Source: Aurantibacter crassamenti
GTDB taxonomy: Bacteria; Bacteroidota; Bacteroidia; Flavobacteriales; Flavobacteriaceae
Length of the DNA stretch: 64,000 nucleotides
Assembly: GCF_016811105.1 (NCBI RefSeq)
Contig: NZ_JAFBGM010000002.1
Location: 930,001-994,000, forward strand
Reading direction: 5' to 3'
Positions 47,028 through 55,570 of this stretch are shown piece after piece (within the stretch, counting starts at the first letter, position 1; every line of letters starts with the position of its first letter). The notes beneath the pieces were generated by a model. It saw nothing but the letters and a program-made list of their open reading frames with translations. It was not told the origin of the DNA and searched no databases. A program made the position numbers and the translations under genes.

Positions 47028-47888
47028 TTAACGCCAACCGCGGTTTGTAATATCCCTCGGGTCAAAGAAATTTTCTTGTTTTAAAATTTTACCATCCTTG
47101 TCAATTACAAATCGATCAACGATTCTAAGTGTACATTTCGGTTCGGCGATATGACAATAAAATTCAACTGTTACGGCACTCAAATCTTTGTTGATATACG
47201 TCTCTAAAAGTTCTGTAGCGGATACCAAATCGGGCAAGGGTGCCCACCAGTTTTCCTTTATAAAGGCTCGCCCGTTCATAGCAGTTTCGGAACCTTCGGG
47301 ATGTATGGGAGCGCGAAGCTCTACTTCTTCATGATAAGGAATTACATCGAAATTCTTTCCGCCAAGACCTTTAACAACATAGTCCGCGGCGATTTGATGT
47401 AACAAATTGGCTCGATCTTCATCGCTCATAGCACCTTGATCTTCGGTCAATTGTTTTACCAAACTATCGTGATTCCAATTCACAGAAACCGCTTCTATAT
47501 AACCGGGCTCATTCATCTTAAAAATAAAAATATGTTCTTCTTCAAATGTGTTTCCCTTGGAAGCCAAACCCGCAAAATCTTTCTCTTGCCTACCCGTAAT
47601 ACTTGCCTCGCAACGTACATCACCGTTATCCATAACTATGGAATGCACCGTATTGTCTATGGTCGGAAAACATTCAATAATATTACTCCATATTGCTTTG
47701 CCTACTTCATGAATATTTCCCGCTCCATCAGAACCCAGAGGCAGAAAAGCTACCGTACAATCTTCGGTACAATTAACCAACATACGGGCTACATCTTGTT
47801 CTTGATAGGCGTTCATAAAATCTACCGTACGATTTTTCCATAAAAGGAAAAGCGGATCCAAATGCGTTGCTTTTTTTAATGCTTCCAT
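47028..47888 (-). CDS. Protein with two NTF2-like (SnoaL-type) domains
   Basis: A 286-residue cytoplasmic protein with two repeats of the NTF2/SnoaL fold: residues ~10-140 ('LFLLWKNRTVDFMNAYQEQD' to 'YIEAVSVNWNHDS') and ~150-286 ('DYVVKGLGGKNFDVIPYHEE' to 'DGKILKQENFFDPRDI'). SnoaL-like domains are small-molecule isomerases, cyclases or binding folds, and no substrate is indicated. It lies about 97 bp downstream of the AraC regulator that precedes it on the same strand. Confidence 0.8.
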   Translation of the reverse strand: MEALKKATHLDPLFLLWKNRTVDFMNAYQEQDVARMLVNCTEDCTVAFLPLGSDGAGNIHEVGKAIWSNIIECFPTIDNTVHSIVMDNGDVRCEASITGRQEKDFAGLASKGNTFEEEHIFIFKMNEPGYIEAVSVNWNHDSLVKQLTEDQGAMSDEDRANLLHQIAADYVVKGLGGKNFDVIPYHEEVELRAPIHPEGSETAMNGRAFIKENWWAPLPDLVSATELLETYINKDLSAVTVEFYCHIAEPKCTLRIVDRFVIDKDGKILKQENFFDPRDITNRGWR

Positions 47889-47984
47889 GATTTTTTATTT
47901 TTTAGTTCCTCCAAATTTATAAGACCAATCATTTTATAAATTGTAAGAATGCGCCAAATTCAATCAGTCGAGAAATTATTAAAG

Positions 47985-48842
47985 TCAATTTTCGTCAAAA
48001 AGCCGTCGCTCGACAATACTTACCTGATCAATGTAGTTGGCCAATTCAACATTGGTCTTGGCATACTTTTTTGGTGTACGGCCAGAAAAGTATTTAAAGT
48101 CTTTTATAAAATGACTTTGGTCGTAATAACCGCCTTCATGAAGCACGTCCATTAAATTGACCTCCCGTTTACCGGACATGAGCAGGCAAGTATTGCCAAA
48201 TCTTCTAATCTTGGCATATGTCTTTGGGCTAACCCCAACTTCGTTTAAAAATTTCCGTTCAAAATTTCTACGACTCATAGGCACACTTTCCAAGAACTCC
48301 AAAACATTCAAGTGTCCTTTTTTATCATAAATTTCGTTTGCCGCCTTCACTATTTCTTTTGTTGCAAAATTGGTCGAAGCCAAACGTCCCAAAAAATACT
48401 CTTCAATGATGGCAATTCTTTTTTGCGTATTTACGGCCTTTTTCATTCTACATTGAATATCCGCACCCATTTCTTTTTCTACTTCAAGAAAGTCAATGCG
48501 TTCGCCCGTAAACCCGTACATAGGAATATTATAAAAATTGAAAAGCGCAGATGGCTTTAAAACAGCCCCAATCATTGAAATATTGCCTTCTAAATGAAGT
48601 GTATAATTTTTTATAGCTTGTCCTCCAATAAAGGTTTTGGGCACTGAATTTCGTTCATACTTGTAATTGGATATTTCGTAGGCATCACCTAAATTGAACA
48701 CCAAAGAACAAAGTGCGCTTGGTGGGCTCTCTAAATCCCTTGGCCCATCGGTGGTTCCTTCCCAAGAAAAATAACACTCTACAAATTCAGAAAGTGCCTT
48801 ATCAGGTTTAAATTTCTTGTATTGCATATTTAAAATACGCAT
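47985..48842 (-). CDS. AraC family regulator with DUF6597-like N-terminus
   Basis: A 285-residue soluble protein. The N-terminal half begins 'KFKPDKALSEFVECYFSWEG' with 'SALCSLVFNLGDAYEI', typical of the DUF6597 ligand/oligomerisation region seen in flavobacterial AraC proteins. The C-terminal half has two HTHs ('NVLEFLESVPMSRRNFERKF' and 'LMDVLHEGGYYDQSHFIKDF'). Its neighbour is the NTF2-like gene, a plausible target. The start may instead be Met6. Confidence 0.85.
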   Translation of the reverse strand: MRILNMQYKKFKPDKALSEFVECYFSWEGTTDGPRDLESPPSALCSLVFNLGDAYEISNYKYERNSVPKTFIGGQAIKNYTLHLEGNISMIGAVLKPSALFNFYNIPMYGFTGERIDFLEVEKEMGADIQCRMKKAVNTQKRIAIIEEYFLGRLASTNFATKEIVKAANEIYDKKGHLNVLEFLESVPMSRRNFERKFLNEVGVSPKTYAKIRRFGNTCLLMSGKREVNLMDVLHEGGYYDQSHFIKDFKYFSGRTPKKYAKTNVELANYIDQVSIVERRLFDEN

Positions 48843-48938
48843 TTAAGAATTCTACAATAAAATGCAAAAAGTAAAATTCTAAAATGCTTGATTAGTGTAT
48901 TTAAATATACAAAGTATAGTTTGAACTTAATATTAAGG

Positions 48939-49472
48939 TTATTCAGCTGCTTTTAGGTCTTTCATAATTTTGTAGTTGTCCTTCATAAAATCCCATTTAT
49001 CGCCAAATTTGCCGTCAACTACATTAAAATACCAGATTTCGTCCCATGTAAGATTTTGATTTTTTGCATCAATGCCATTAAACAGTTCATCGCCATAACC
49101 ACTATTTTCAAAATCATAATTTTCAGCATAAGTTGCGGTAATACTCAGCCACACCGTACCCTCATTACCCGATACCGTTAAATGTTTTATAGTTGATTTA
49201 TAATTATGGAATGAATTTCTATAAGCCGAATGCTCTTCTACAAATTCGTTAATGTTTGATGATAAATACTGTGGCAGTTTTGTTTTCCAATCAATTGAAT
49301 TTGCATCATTCACATAATTTTTAATGAACTCCTTCGTATTTTTTTCAATCTTTTGTGAATCATCATAAGCCTTTAATTCAGCTAATGCTGCTTCACTAAT
49401 ATGAATTTCTTTTTTTTCTTGACATGATGAAAGAATGAAAAATGCGATTACTATAATGGTTGTTTTTTTCAT
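48939..49472 (-). CDS. Lipoprotein with SnoaL-like domain
   Basis: A 177-residue protein. The N-terminus reads MKKTTIIVIAFFILSSCQEKK, with Cys17 as the lipidated lipobox residue (LSSC). Residues ~35-170 have helix/strand content of the SnoaL/NTF2 type ('AYRNSFHNYKSTIKHLTVSG', 'WYFNVVDGKFGDKWDFM'). It lies 15 bp downstream of the tandem NTF2-like genes and is the third member of that run. Function unknown. Confidence 0.75.
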   Translation of the reverse strand: MKKTTIIVIAFFILSSCQEKKEIHISEAALAELKAYDDSQKIEKNTKEFIKNYVNDANSIDWKTKLPQYLSSNINEFVEEHSAYRNSFHNYKSTIKHLTVSGNEGTVWLSITATYAENYDFENSGYGDELFNGIDAKNQNLTWDEIWYFNVVDGKFGDKWDFMKDNYKIMKDLKAAE

Positions 49473-49487
49473 TATTATTTCTTTTTA

Positions 49488-49880
49488 CTAATTATCAATT
49501 TCATCTGTTTGTATAACACCAAGTTGCTCCATCAAAATCATTTGATCCGCAATGAGCCACATATCTACTATCATTAGGTTTTCTATGGTATACCGAATTA
49601 CAAATGGCAAATCCATTTTTCTGCCGGTGGGCGGAATTCCATTAAACTCTCCTTTATGAATTCCTGTAGCTCGTCCCTGAACTATTACTTTGTTTCGTTC
49701 AGTTACCATCTCTTCAATAAAGAGTTCGTATTTAGGAAAAGCACTTTCAAAAAACTCAATATGCTCAAATAGTTTTTCATCACGCATATATTTTGCACAA
49801 AGCTCACGAGTCTTTGCAACACCTGATATCGCATTAAAATACTTGATAATGAATTCCCGATTTTTCTTCAGGGCATCCAT
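49488..49880 (-). CDS. SnoaL/NTF2-like protein, tandem copy 2
   Basis: A 130-residue single-domain protein, a clear paralog of the gene just upstream: both begin MD-x-LKKNREFII and share 'EFFE(S/A)AFPKYELFIEE' and 'YFNA(I/M)SG'. The end reads 'IADQMILMEQLGVIQTDEI', matching 'IADQMLLMEQLGVMEPQTT' in copy 1. The fold is that of ester cyclases or ketosteroid-isomerase-like proteins, but the catalytic residues of neither are certain. It lies 10 bp from copy 1, so it is the second gene of the same transcript. Confidence 0.8.
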   Translation of the reverse strand: MDALKKNREFIIKYFNAISGVAKTRELCAKYMRDEKLFEHIEFFESAFPKYELFIEEMVTERNKVIVQGRATGIHKGEFNGIPPTGRKMDLPFVIRYTIENLMIVDMWLIADQMILMEQLGVIQTDEIDN

Positions 49881-49890
49881 ATTAGTGATT

Positions 49891-50283
49891 TTAGTTATGA
49901 GTAGTCTGTGGTTCCATCACCCCCAATTGTTCCATAAGTAACATTTGGTCAGCTATCAGCCAATGATCCGTAATAAGGCCATCTTCCATAGTATATCGAA
50001 TGGCAAAGGGTAAATCTATATTTCTACCTGTTGCGGGTATTCCATTAAACTCTCCAGAGTGTGTACCGTTCAATCGTGCTTGAATAAGTACTTTGTTTCC
50101 TTCCGTCATGATTTCTTCGATAAAAAGTTCATACTTCGGAAAGGCTGCTTCAAAAAATTCAATATGGGCGATTAATTCTTGATCATTGGTATATTTTTCG
50201 CAAAGTTCTCTGGTCTTATCTGCACCTGACATTGCATTGAAATAATTAATAATGAACTCACGGTTTTTTTTTAGTTGATCCAT
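49891..50283 (-). CDS. SnoaL/NTF2-like protein, tandem copy 1
   Basis: A 130-residue protein. Its upstream region (50325-50396) holds a promoter-like -7 element and a 21-bp-spaced repeat pair, so it is the first gene of the transcript 49891-48939. Domain features are as in copy 2: 'KYELFIEEIMTEGNKVLIQA', 'GEFNGIPATGRNIDLPFAIR', IADQMLLMEQLG. The two genes probably arose by duplication in place. The substrate is unknown. Confidence 0.8.
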   Translation of the reverse strand: MDQLKKNREFIINYFNAMSGADKTRELCEKYTNDQELIAHIEFFEAAFPKYELFIEEIMTEGNKVLIQARLNGTHSGEFNGIPATGRNIDLPFAIRYTMEDGLITDHWLIADQMLLMEQLGVMEPQTTHN

Positions 50284-50324
50284 AAGGTTATGTTTAAAGG
50301 TGATATATACTTTTTAGTTTTCCT

Positions 50325-50396
50325 CAAAGTTAGGATGACTTTCAAACTTTGAATTGACCCTATGTTGCAAAAAATTGAACTTAGGTTACATTTTAG
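50325..50396 (-). promoter_or_regulatory. Promoter and 21-bp-spaced operator upstream of the NTF2-like genes
   Basis: On the minus strand, TAACTTTG (50332-50325) matches the TAnnTTTG -7 consensus exactly. No TTG lies at the usual -33 position, as expected if an activator is needed. Read on the plus strand, TATGTTGCAAA at 50361 and TAGGTTACATT at 50382 are two similar units exactly 21 bp apart. The first ends 28 bp before the -7 element. They are close relatives of the TATGTTGCGGA units near 42.6 kb. The farther unit overlaps the end of the AraC gene at 50386. Confidence 0.6.
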
Positions 50397-51249
50397 CCTT
50401 CGTAAAATCGGAAGGGTTAAAACCAAATTCTTTTTGAAAAGTTCTGGTAAAATGACTTTTGCTTGCAAAACCAACCTGATAACATACTTCGCTAACATTT
50501 AAGTTTTCATTTTTTGACTGCAACAATTTCTTCGCCTTTTCTAACCGCACATATCGTAAATATTGTTGAGGAGACATTTGAGTTAGGCTTTTTATCTTTC
50601 GAAACAATTGTGTTCTACTTAAAGCCATCGCATTTGCTAAGGCATCTACCTTAAACTCAGCATCAGACATATGAGAATTAATTACGGCATTCACCTTTTT
50701 AAGGAAAACACCCTCATTATTACTTTTAGATGCTGCCGCTTTTTCTAAATTTTCGGTATTCGAAAAATGTGTAGCGAGTCTATTTTTCACGGCGGAAAAA
50801 TACATAGGATATTTCTTCGGAAGAAGCGTGCCATTGCTATTTACTTGTACAACAGCATTTCCATTTTTCTTTGTGGGAATTGAAACTGTAAATCGCGTGC
50901 CTTTCGGAAATTTTTCAACTTGTAAACCGCTTTTAACAGCCGATAATATTTCACCAAGCTTTGACAAATCAACACCAGTGTTTTCAATTACAAGTAGACA
51001 TCGATCATTATTTTGTTCACACTCACCCACAAAAACTTTCACAGTATATGACTGCGGAGTAAAACTAACCACACGGCTCAAAAGAACAGTAATTTCAGAA
51101 AGTGCTTCTTCAGGATTATAAGAAGCATATAAATTTTTAACAGTCGATTCAAACAATAACTGCACATCTTGCGCTGCTGCAAAAGGTTGTAGACCCGTTA
51201 CGAGTCCTCGAAAAAGTGGTACAAGGTCTGCGTTAATTCTAAAAGACAT
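50386..51249 (-). CDS. AraC family regulator with degenerate GHKL-ATPase-like N-terminus
   Basis: A 287-residue protein. The C-terminus is an AraC DNA-binding domain with two HTHs ('KVDALANAMALSRTQLFRKI' and 'NVSEVCYQVGFASKSHFTRT'). Residues ~20-150 look like a histidine-kinase ATPase fold ('LCLLVIENTGVDLSKLGEI'-type G1 box, then 'FPKGTRFTVSIP') but the N box residues needed for ATP/Mg binding are missing. This resembles the output end of Bacteroidota hybrid two-component proteins, cut loose from the kinase. It is the likely regulator of the downstream NTF2-like transcript. Confidence 0.75.
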   Translation of the reverse strand: MSFRINADLVPLFRGLVTGLQPFAAAQDVQLLFESTVKNLYASYNPEEALSEITVLLSRVVSFTPQSYTVKVFVGECEQNNDRCLLVIENTGVDLSKLGEILSAVKSGLQVEKFPKGTRFTVSIPTKKNGNAVVQVNSNGTLLPKKYPMYFSAVKNRLATHFSNTENLEKAAASKSNNEGVFLKKVNAVINSHMSDAEFKVDALANAMALSRTQLFRKIKSLTQMSPQQYLRYVRLEKAKKLLQSKNENLNVSEVCYQVGFASKSHFTRTFQKEFGFNPSDFTKAKM

Positions 51250-51310
51250 GGTTGGTGCTTATAAATACACCTTTAAAATAAGTAATCTAGAATTAGATTA
51301 CAAACTCACA

Positions 51311-52870
51311 CTAATCATCATCTTGATTATCAGCTTCATGTTCAATAGGTTGTGGCTCTTCAGGTAACTTAAACAAATCTAACAATGCATCGCCCAAATA
51401 CTCACTAATGTCACTAGCCGTCAAAGCTAAATATCCTCTAGCTTCAGCACCAATATCACCAGCACTACCATGAAGATATACGCCAAATACAGCAGCGCGC
51501 AGAGGTGCATAACCTTGTGCTACCAATGCCGTAATTACGCCAGTTAAAACATCACCGCTACCTGCTGTAGCCATACCGGGGTTTCCTGTCGTATTTATAT
51601 AGCCCTTATCTTTATATATGGTAATGGTATGAGCTCCTTTTAAAACCAAAATACAATCGTATTTTTTAGAAAACGCTTTAGCCATCGCTAATTTATCAAA
51701 ATCGTCTTCCCAAGCACCAATTAGACGCTCCAATTCTTTATCATGCGGAGTTAGAATAGATTGTGGCGGTAACTTTTTTAATAATGTCTTGCTCGATGAC
51801 AATAGATTTATTGCATCGGCATCTATAACCAAAGAAATGTTATTATTCTTTAATAAATCACTAAAAGCCTTTTTGGTTTTAGGATCTTGCCCCATACCAG
51901 TACCTATTCCTATGACCGTTGGAGTAATATCATAACTAATTTTAGATATTATTTTTTCATCAGCATCCGTCAATACCATGGCTTCAGGCACCGATGTTTG
52001 CATGGGTATAAAACCACAATTAGGAACCATAGCCGTCAATAAGCCTGTACCCGCATGTAAACAAGCTTTTGCTGTTAAAATCATAGCACCAATTTTACCA
52101 TGTGTGCCCCCAATTATTAGTGAATGTCCATAAGCACCCTTATGTGAATATTTTTTTCTAGGAATATACCAAGCTAAGAGCTCGTGCTTCGCAATTAACT
52201 CATAATCCGTTTCAGTACTAGTTAAAAACTCTTGATCAAGACCAATATCTAAAACCTGCCAATTATCAATGTATGGCGCATTCTCAGGAAGAAAGAAAAT
52301 AAGTTTAGGTGCCTGAAAACTTAATATATAATTCGATCGAACAATACCTTCATCACTTTTAGAAATACTATTCATGAAAATACCCGACGGCAAATCTACC
52401 GAAACTATAAACGCTTCAGAATGATTGAGGTATTCAATTAAATTTTTCACCCAACGATCTGGTTCTCGGTTCAAACCGATACCAAAAATGGCATCAACAA
52501 TTATATCATCAGGGCCAATTTTAGGGAAAGGAGTATTGCTATCAATAAAGTTCGGCCACAATTTTCTTTCTTTTAACCGGTCTAGATTTATAAGAAAATC
52601 TTTAGATCGTTTATCACTATAATTGACAACATTGACCTCAATATTATATCCGTGCTCAATTAAATGGCGAGCTAGAGCAATGCCATCACCGCCATTATTT
52701 CCGATACCACAGAATAAATGAATCTTTACTGGCGCACCTTGCATACGCAAATGAAACCAGTTAAAAATTTGCATTGAAGCCCTTTCCATAAGGTCATCAC
52801 TGTTAATTCCGTGTTTTTCAATTGTGAATTTGTCAGCTTGGTATATCTGATCTGCAGAGAAAATCCTCAT
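51311..52870 (-). CDS. nnr: Bifunctional NAD(P)HX epimerase/dehydratase
   Basis: A 519-residue fusion. The YjeF_N epimerase domain (1-215) has GNNGGDGIALARHL near 57. The ADP/ATP-dependent dehydratase domain (~225-500) has the diagnostic 'TTGNPGMATAGSGDVLTGVI' near 425-445. Together they repair hydrated NADH/NADPH. The full two-domain length is normal. The tail is acidic. It is divergent from the thr operon. Confidence 0.95.
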   Translation of the reverse strand: MRIFSADQIYQADKFTIEKHGINSDDLMERASMQIFNWFHLRMQGAPVKIHLFCGIGNNGGDGIALARHLIEHGYNIEVNVVNYSDKRSKDFLINLDRLKERKLWPNFIDSNTPFPKIGPDDIIVDAIFGIGLNREPDRWVKNLIEYLNHSEAFIVSVDLPSGIFMNSISKSDEGIVRSNYILSFQAPKLIFFLPENAPYIDNWQVLDIGLDQEFLTSTETDYELIAKHELLAWYIPRKKYSHKGAYGHSLIIGGTHGKIGAMILTAKACLHAGTGLLTAMVPNCGFIPMQTSVPEAMVLTDADEKIISKISYDITPTVIGIGTGMGQDPKTKKAFSDLLKNNNISLVIDADAINLLSSSKTLLKKLPPQSILTPHDKELERLIGAWEDDFDKLAMAKAFSKKYDCILVLKGAHTITIYKDKGYINTTGNPGMATAGSGDVLTGVITALVAQGYAPLRAAVFGVYLHGSAGDIGAEARGYLALTASDISEYLGDALLDLFKLPEEPQPIEHEADNQDDD

Positions 52871-52924
52871 TCCTTAATGGTATTTATCATTTTTTGCGGA
52901 TTCTGTAAAAAAATACAGCCATCG

Positions 52925-52955
52925 TTTGTTAGGGTTGTTAAATGTACTACTTTTG
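52925..52955 (+). promoter_or_regulatory. thr operon promoter
   Basis: TTTG at 52925-52928, exactly 19 bp, then TACTTTTG at 52948-52955. Both elements match the Bacteroidota consensus perfectly. The predicted transcription start is about 52962, ten bases before the leader ATG at 52972. Confidence 0.75.
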
Positions 52956-52971
52956 ATACATTATCAGAAGT

Positions 52972-53061
52972 ATGGAACGCAACAAGTCAAACATAGGAAC
53001 TCTTTTTTTCCAAACAAATAATGGTGGCACGTGCACATCTACTATCACCCCATTGGGGTAA
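52972..53061 (+). CDS. Probable thr operon leader peptide
   Basis: ATG at 52972 opens 29 codons ending TAA. Six of the 29 residues are Thr, four of them in the last ten (GGTCTSTITPLG), with two Ile, a composition expected of a Thr/Ile-sensing attenuator leader. The mRNA has a perfect hairpin ACCCC-ATT-GGGGT (53047-53059) spanning the end of the ORF. No T-run follows, so any attenuation would not be a classical intrinsic terminator. It lies 63 bp before thrA. Confidence 0.55.
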   Translation: MERNKSNIGTLFFQTNNGGTCTSTITPLG

Positions 53062-53124
53062 ACTGCAATATTTTCTCGTTCGTACTTATATATTCATACA
53101 ATTTTTCAATTTAACTTTTATAGC

Positions 53125-55569
53125 ATGAAAGTTCTCAAATTCGGTGGCTCATCTGTAGCTAACGCAAAAAACATAAAACAGGTAAAAGAAATCGTTTCAA
53201 AAAATGAAAGCGATAAAATAGCAGTGGTAGTTTCTGCATTTGGTGGGGTAACCGACCTTTTGTTACAGGCAGCTGAAAAAGCTTCAATACAAGATCCAAC
53301 CTATACCAGTTTGGTTAAAGAAATTGAGACCCGACATTTAACCGGAATCAAAGACTTGTTACCTATTAATGCCCAAAGCGCGGTACTTAGTAAGGCTAAG
53401 TCTGATATTAACACCCTAGAAAGTCTTTTAGAAGGTGCCTTCTCAATTGGGGAATTAACTCCTAAACTTTCCGATAAAATTGTGAGTCATGGTGAGCTTT
53501 TATCCTCTTATATTATTGCACAATATTTTTCTTCGGAAGGATTAGATGTTGCTTTTAAAGACACAAGAGAGCTCATTAAAACCAATCAACAATTTGGTGG
53601 TGCGATAGTTGATTTTGATACGACCTATAAAAATTGTTATGATTTTTTCAAAGGAAATAAACATAAGATTACTGTATTCGGTGGATTTATTGCGTCCGCA
53701 GAAAACGGTGACACCACTACATTAGGACGAGGTGGATCTGATTATTCGGCCGCAATTATTGCAGCAGCAACCAATGCAGAAATTTTAGAAATCTGGACAG
53801 ACGTTAGCGGCATGTATACTGCTAACCCTAGTATTGTAAAGCAAGCCAAAGCAATTCCTGAGCTTTCTTATGAAGAAGCAATGGAGCTTTCACATTTTGG
53901 GGCATCGGTTTTATACCCACCAACAATTCAACCTGTTCTCTCTAGAAATGTTCCTATCCTAATAAAAAACACTTTTGAACCAGAAACGCCCGGGACTTTA
54001 ATTAACAAAGGAAAATCTGAAAATAAAAAAGTTGTTAGTGGTATTAGTTCGGTGGTTAATGTTGGACTTTTATCTTTAGAAGGTCCAGGGATGGTTGGTA
54101 TACCAGGTATTTCTGCACGTTTTTTTGACGAACTTTCTAGAGCGGAAGTAAATGTTATCTTAATTACTCAAGCTTCTTCAGAGCATTCTATTTGTATTGG
54201 TGTATCAGAAAAAGATGTATCAAAAGCCGTACAAAAAATAAATACAGCTTTCGCTTTTGAAATTGCTCAAGGAAAAATAAATCCGGTTAAGGCAGAGACT
54301 AACTTGGCAATTATTGCGCTTATTGGTGATCAAATGAAAAGCCACCAAGGCCTAAGCGGTAAAATGTTTAGCACTCTCGGTAAGAATAATGTAAATATTA
54401 GGGCTATTGCTCAAGGCGCCTCTGAACGTAATATTTCAGCTGTTATAAGTTCAGATGATGTAAAAAAAGCATTGAATGCTTTGCATGAAGAGTTTTTTGA
54501 AGAAAATGTAAAACAGCTGAATTTATTTGTAATGGGCGTTGGTAACGTAGGTTCTAAATTTTTAGAGCAGGTAAAACAACAGCGCAAATATTTAAAAGAA
54601 AATTTAAAACTCAATATACGGGTTATCGGAATCTCAAATTCGAGAACCATGGTTTTTGAAGATGGTGGCATTTCATTAAAGAATTGGGAGTCTACTTTAG
54701 CAGCCGGACAAAAAGCAGACAAAGCTAAGTTTTACGAAACCGTGCAAAGTCTCAATTATCGAAATAGCATTTTAGTAGATAATACTGCCAGTGCTGAAGT
54801 TGCATCAACCTATGGTTCGTATTTAGGCAATAGTATTTCAGTAGTAACCTGTAATAAAATTGCGTGTTCATCAGCATATCAAAATTACCGTAACCTTAAA
54901 GATCTAGCAAGAATTTACAATGCACCATTTCTTTTTGAAACTAATGTTGGGGCAGGTCTACCAATAATTGATACGCTTAAACATTTAATAGCTTCAGGTG
55001 ATAAAATTCTTAAAATACAAGCGGTACTTTCAGGAAGTCTAAATTTTGTTTTCAATAATTTTAATGATAAAACTACCTTTCATGATATTGTGAAGGAAGC
55101 GCAAGAAGAAGGTTATACCGAACCCGATCCTAAAATTGATTTAAGTGGAATTGATGTGATGCGTAAGATTCTAATTTTAGCTCGTGAGAGCGGTAACCAA
55201 TTAGAAATTGACGATATTGAAAACAAATCATTTTTACCTAAAGAAAGTCTAGATACTAAAAATAACGAAGACTTTTTCGCATCTTTAATAAAGTATGAAG
55301 GTGATTTTCAAAAGCTATATCAAGAAGCTACTGAAAAAGAAAGTAAGTTGAAATATGTAGCGCAATATGAAGATGGAATGGCTAGCGTTGGATTACAACA
55401 AATTCCGAAAGGTCATGATTTTTATAATTTAGAAGGAAGTGATAACATCGTTTTATTTTACACAGAACGATATCCAAATCAACCTATGATTATTAAAGGA
55501 GCAGGCGCTGGTGCAGATGTTACAGCATCGGGTATATTTGCAGATATTATACGAATAGGAAATTATTAA
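53125..55569 (+). CDS. thrA: Bifunctional aspartokinase/homoserine dehydrogenase
   Basis: An 814-residue fusion. The aspartokinase domain (1-295) begins MKVLKFGGSSV. Paired ACT regulatory domains are at ~305-460 ('VGIPGISARFFDELSRAEVN'). The NAD-binding homoserine dehydrogenase domain (~465-814) has FVMGVGNVGSKFLEQ. The fusion catalyses the first and third steps of the Thr branch, and the ACT domains usually give Thr feedback inhibition. It is the first structural gene of thrABC. Confidence 0.96.
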   Translation: MKVLKFGGSSVANAKNIKQVKEIVSKNESDKIAVVVSAFGGVTDLLLQAAEKASIQDPTYTSLVKEIETRHLTGIKDLLPINAQSAVLSKAKSDINTLESLLEGAFSIGELTPKLSDKIVSHGELLSSYIIAQYFSSEGLDVAFKDTRELIKTNQQFGGAIVDFDTTYKNCYDFFKGNKHKITVFGGFIASAENGDTTTLGRGGSDYSAAIIAAATNAEILEIWTDVSGMYTANPSIVKQAKAIPELSYEEAMELSHFGASVLYPPTIQPVLSRNVPILIKNTFEPETPGTLINKGKSENKKVVSGISSVVNVGLLSLEGPGMVGIPGISARFFDELSRAEVNVILITQASSEHSICIGVSEKDVSKAVQKINTAFAFEIAQGKINPVKAETNLAIIALIGDQMKSHQGLSGKMFSTLGKNNVNIRAIAQGASERNISAVISSDDVKKALNALHEEFFEENVKQLNLFVMGVGNVGSKFLEQVKQQRKYLKENLKLNIRVIGISNSRTMVFEDGGISLKNWESTLAAGQKADKAKFYETVQSLNYRNSILVDNTASAEVASTYGSYLGNSISVVTCNKIACSSAYQNYRNLKDLARIYNAPFLFETNVGAGLPIIDTLKHLIASGDKILKIQAVLSGSLNFVFNNFNDKTTFHDIVKEAQEEGYTEPDPKIDLSGIDVMRKILILARESGNQLEIDDIENKSFLPKESLDTKNNEDFFASLIKYEGDFQKLYQEATEKESKLKYVAQYEDGMASVGLQQIPKGHDFYNLEGSDNIVLFYTERYPNQPMIIKGAGAGADVTASGIFADIIRIGNY

Positions 55570-55570
55570 G

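Noticed and set aside
53047-53059. ACCCC-ATT-GGGGT as an intrinsic terminator of the thr leader
   Set aside because: No run of T follows it. It is kept only as a possible attenuation hairpin.
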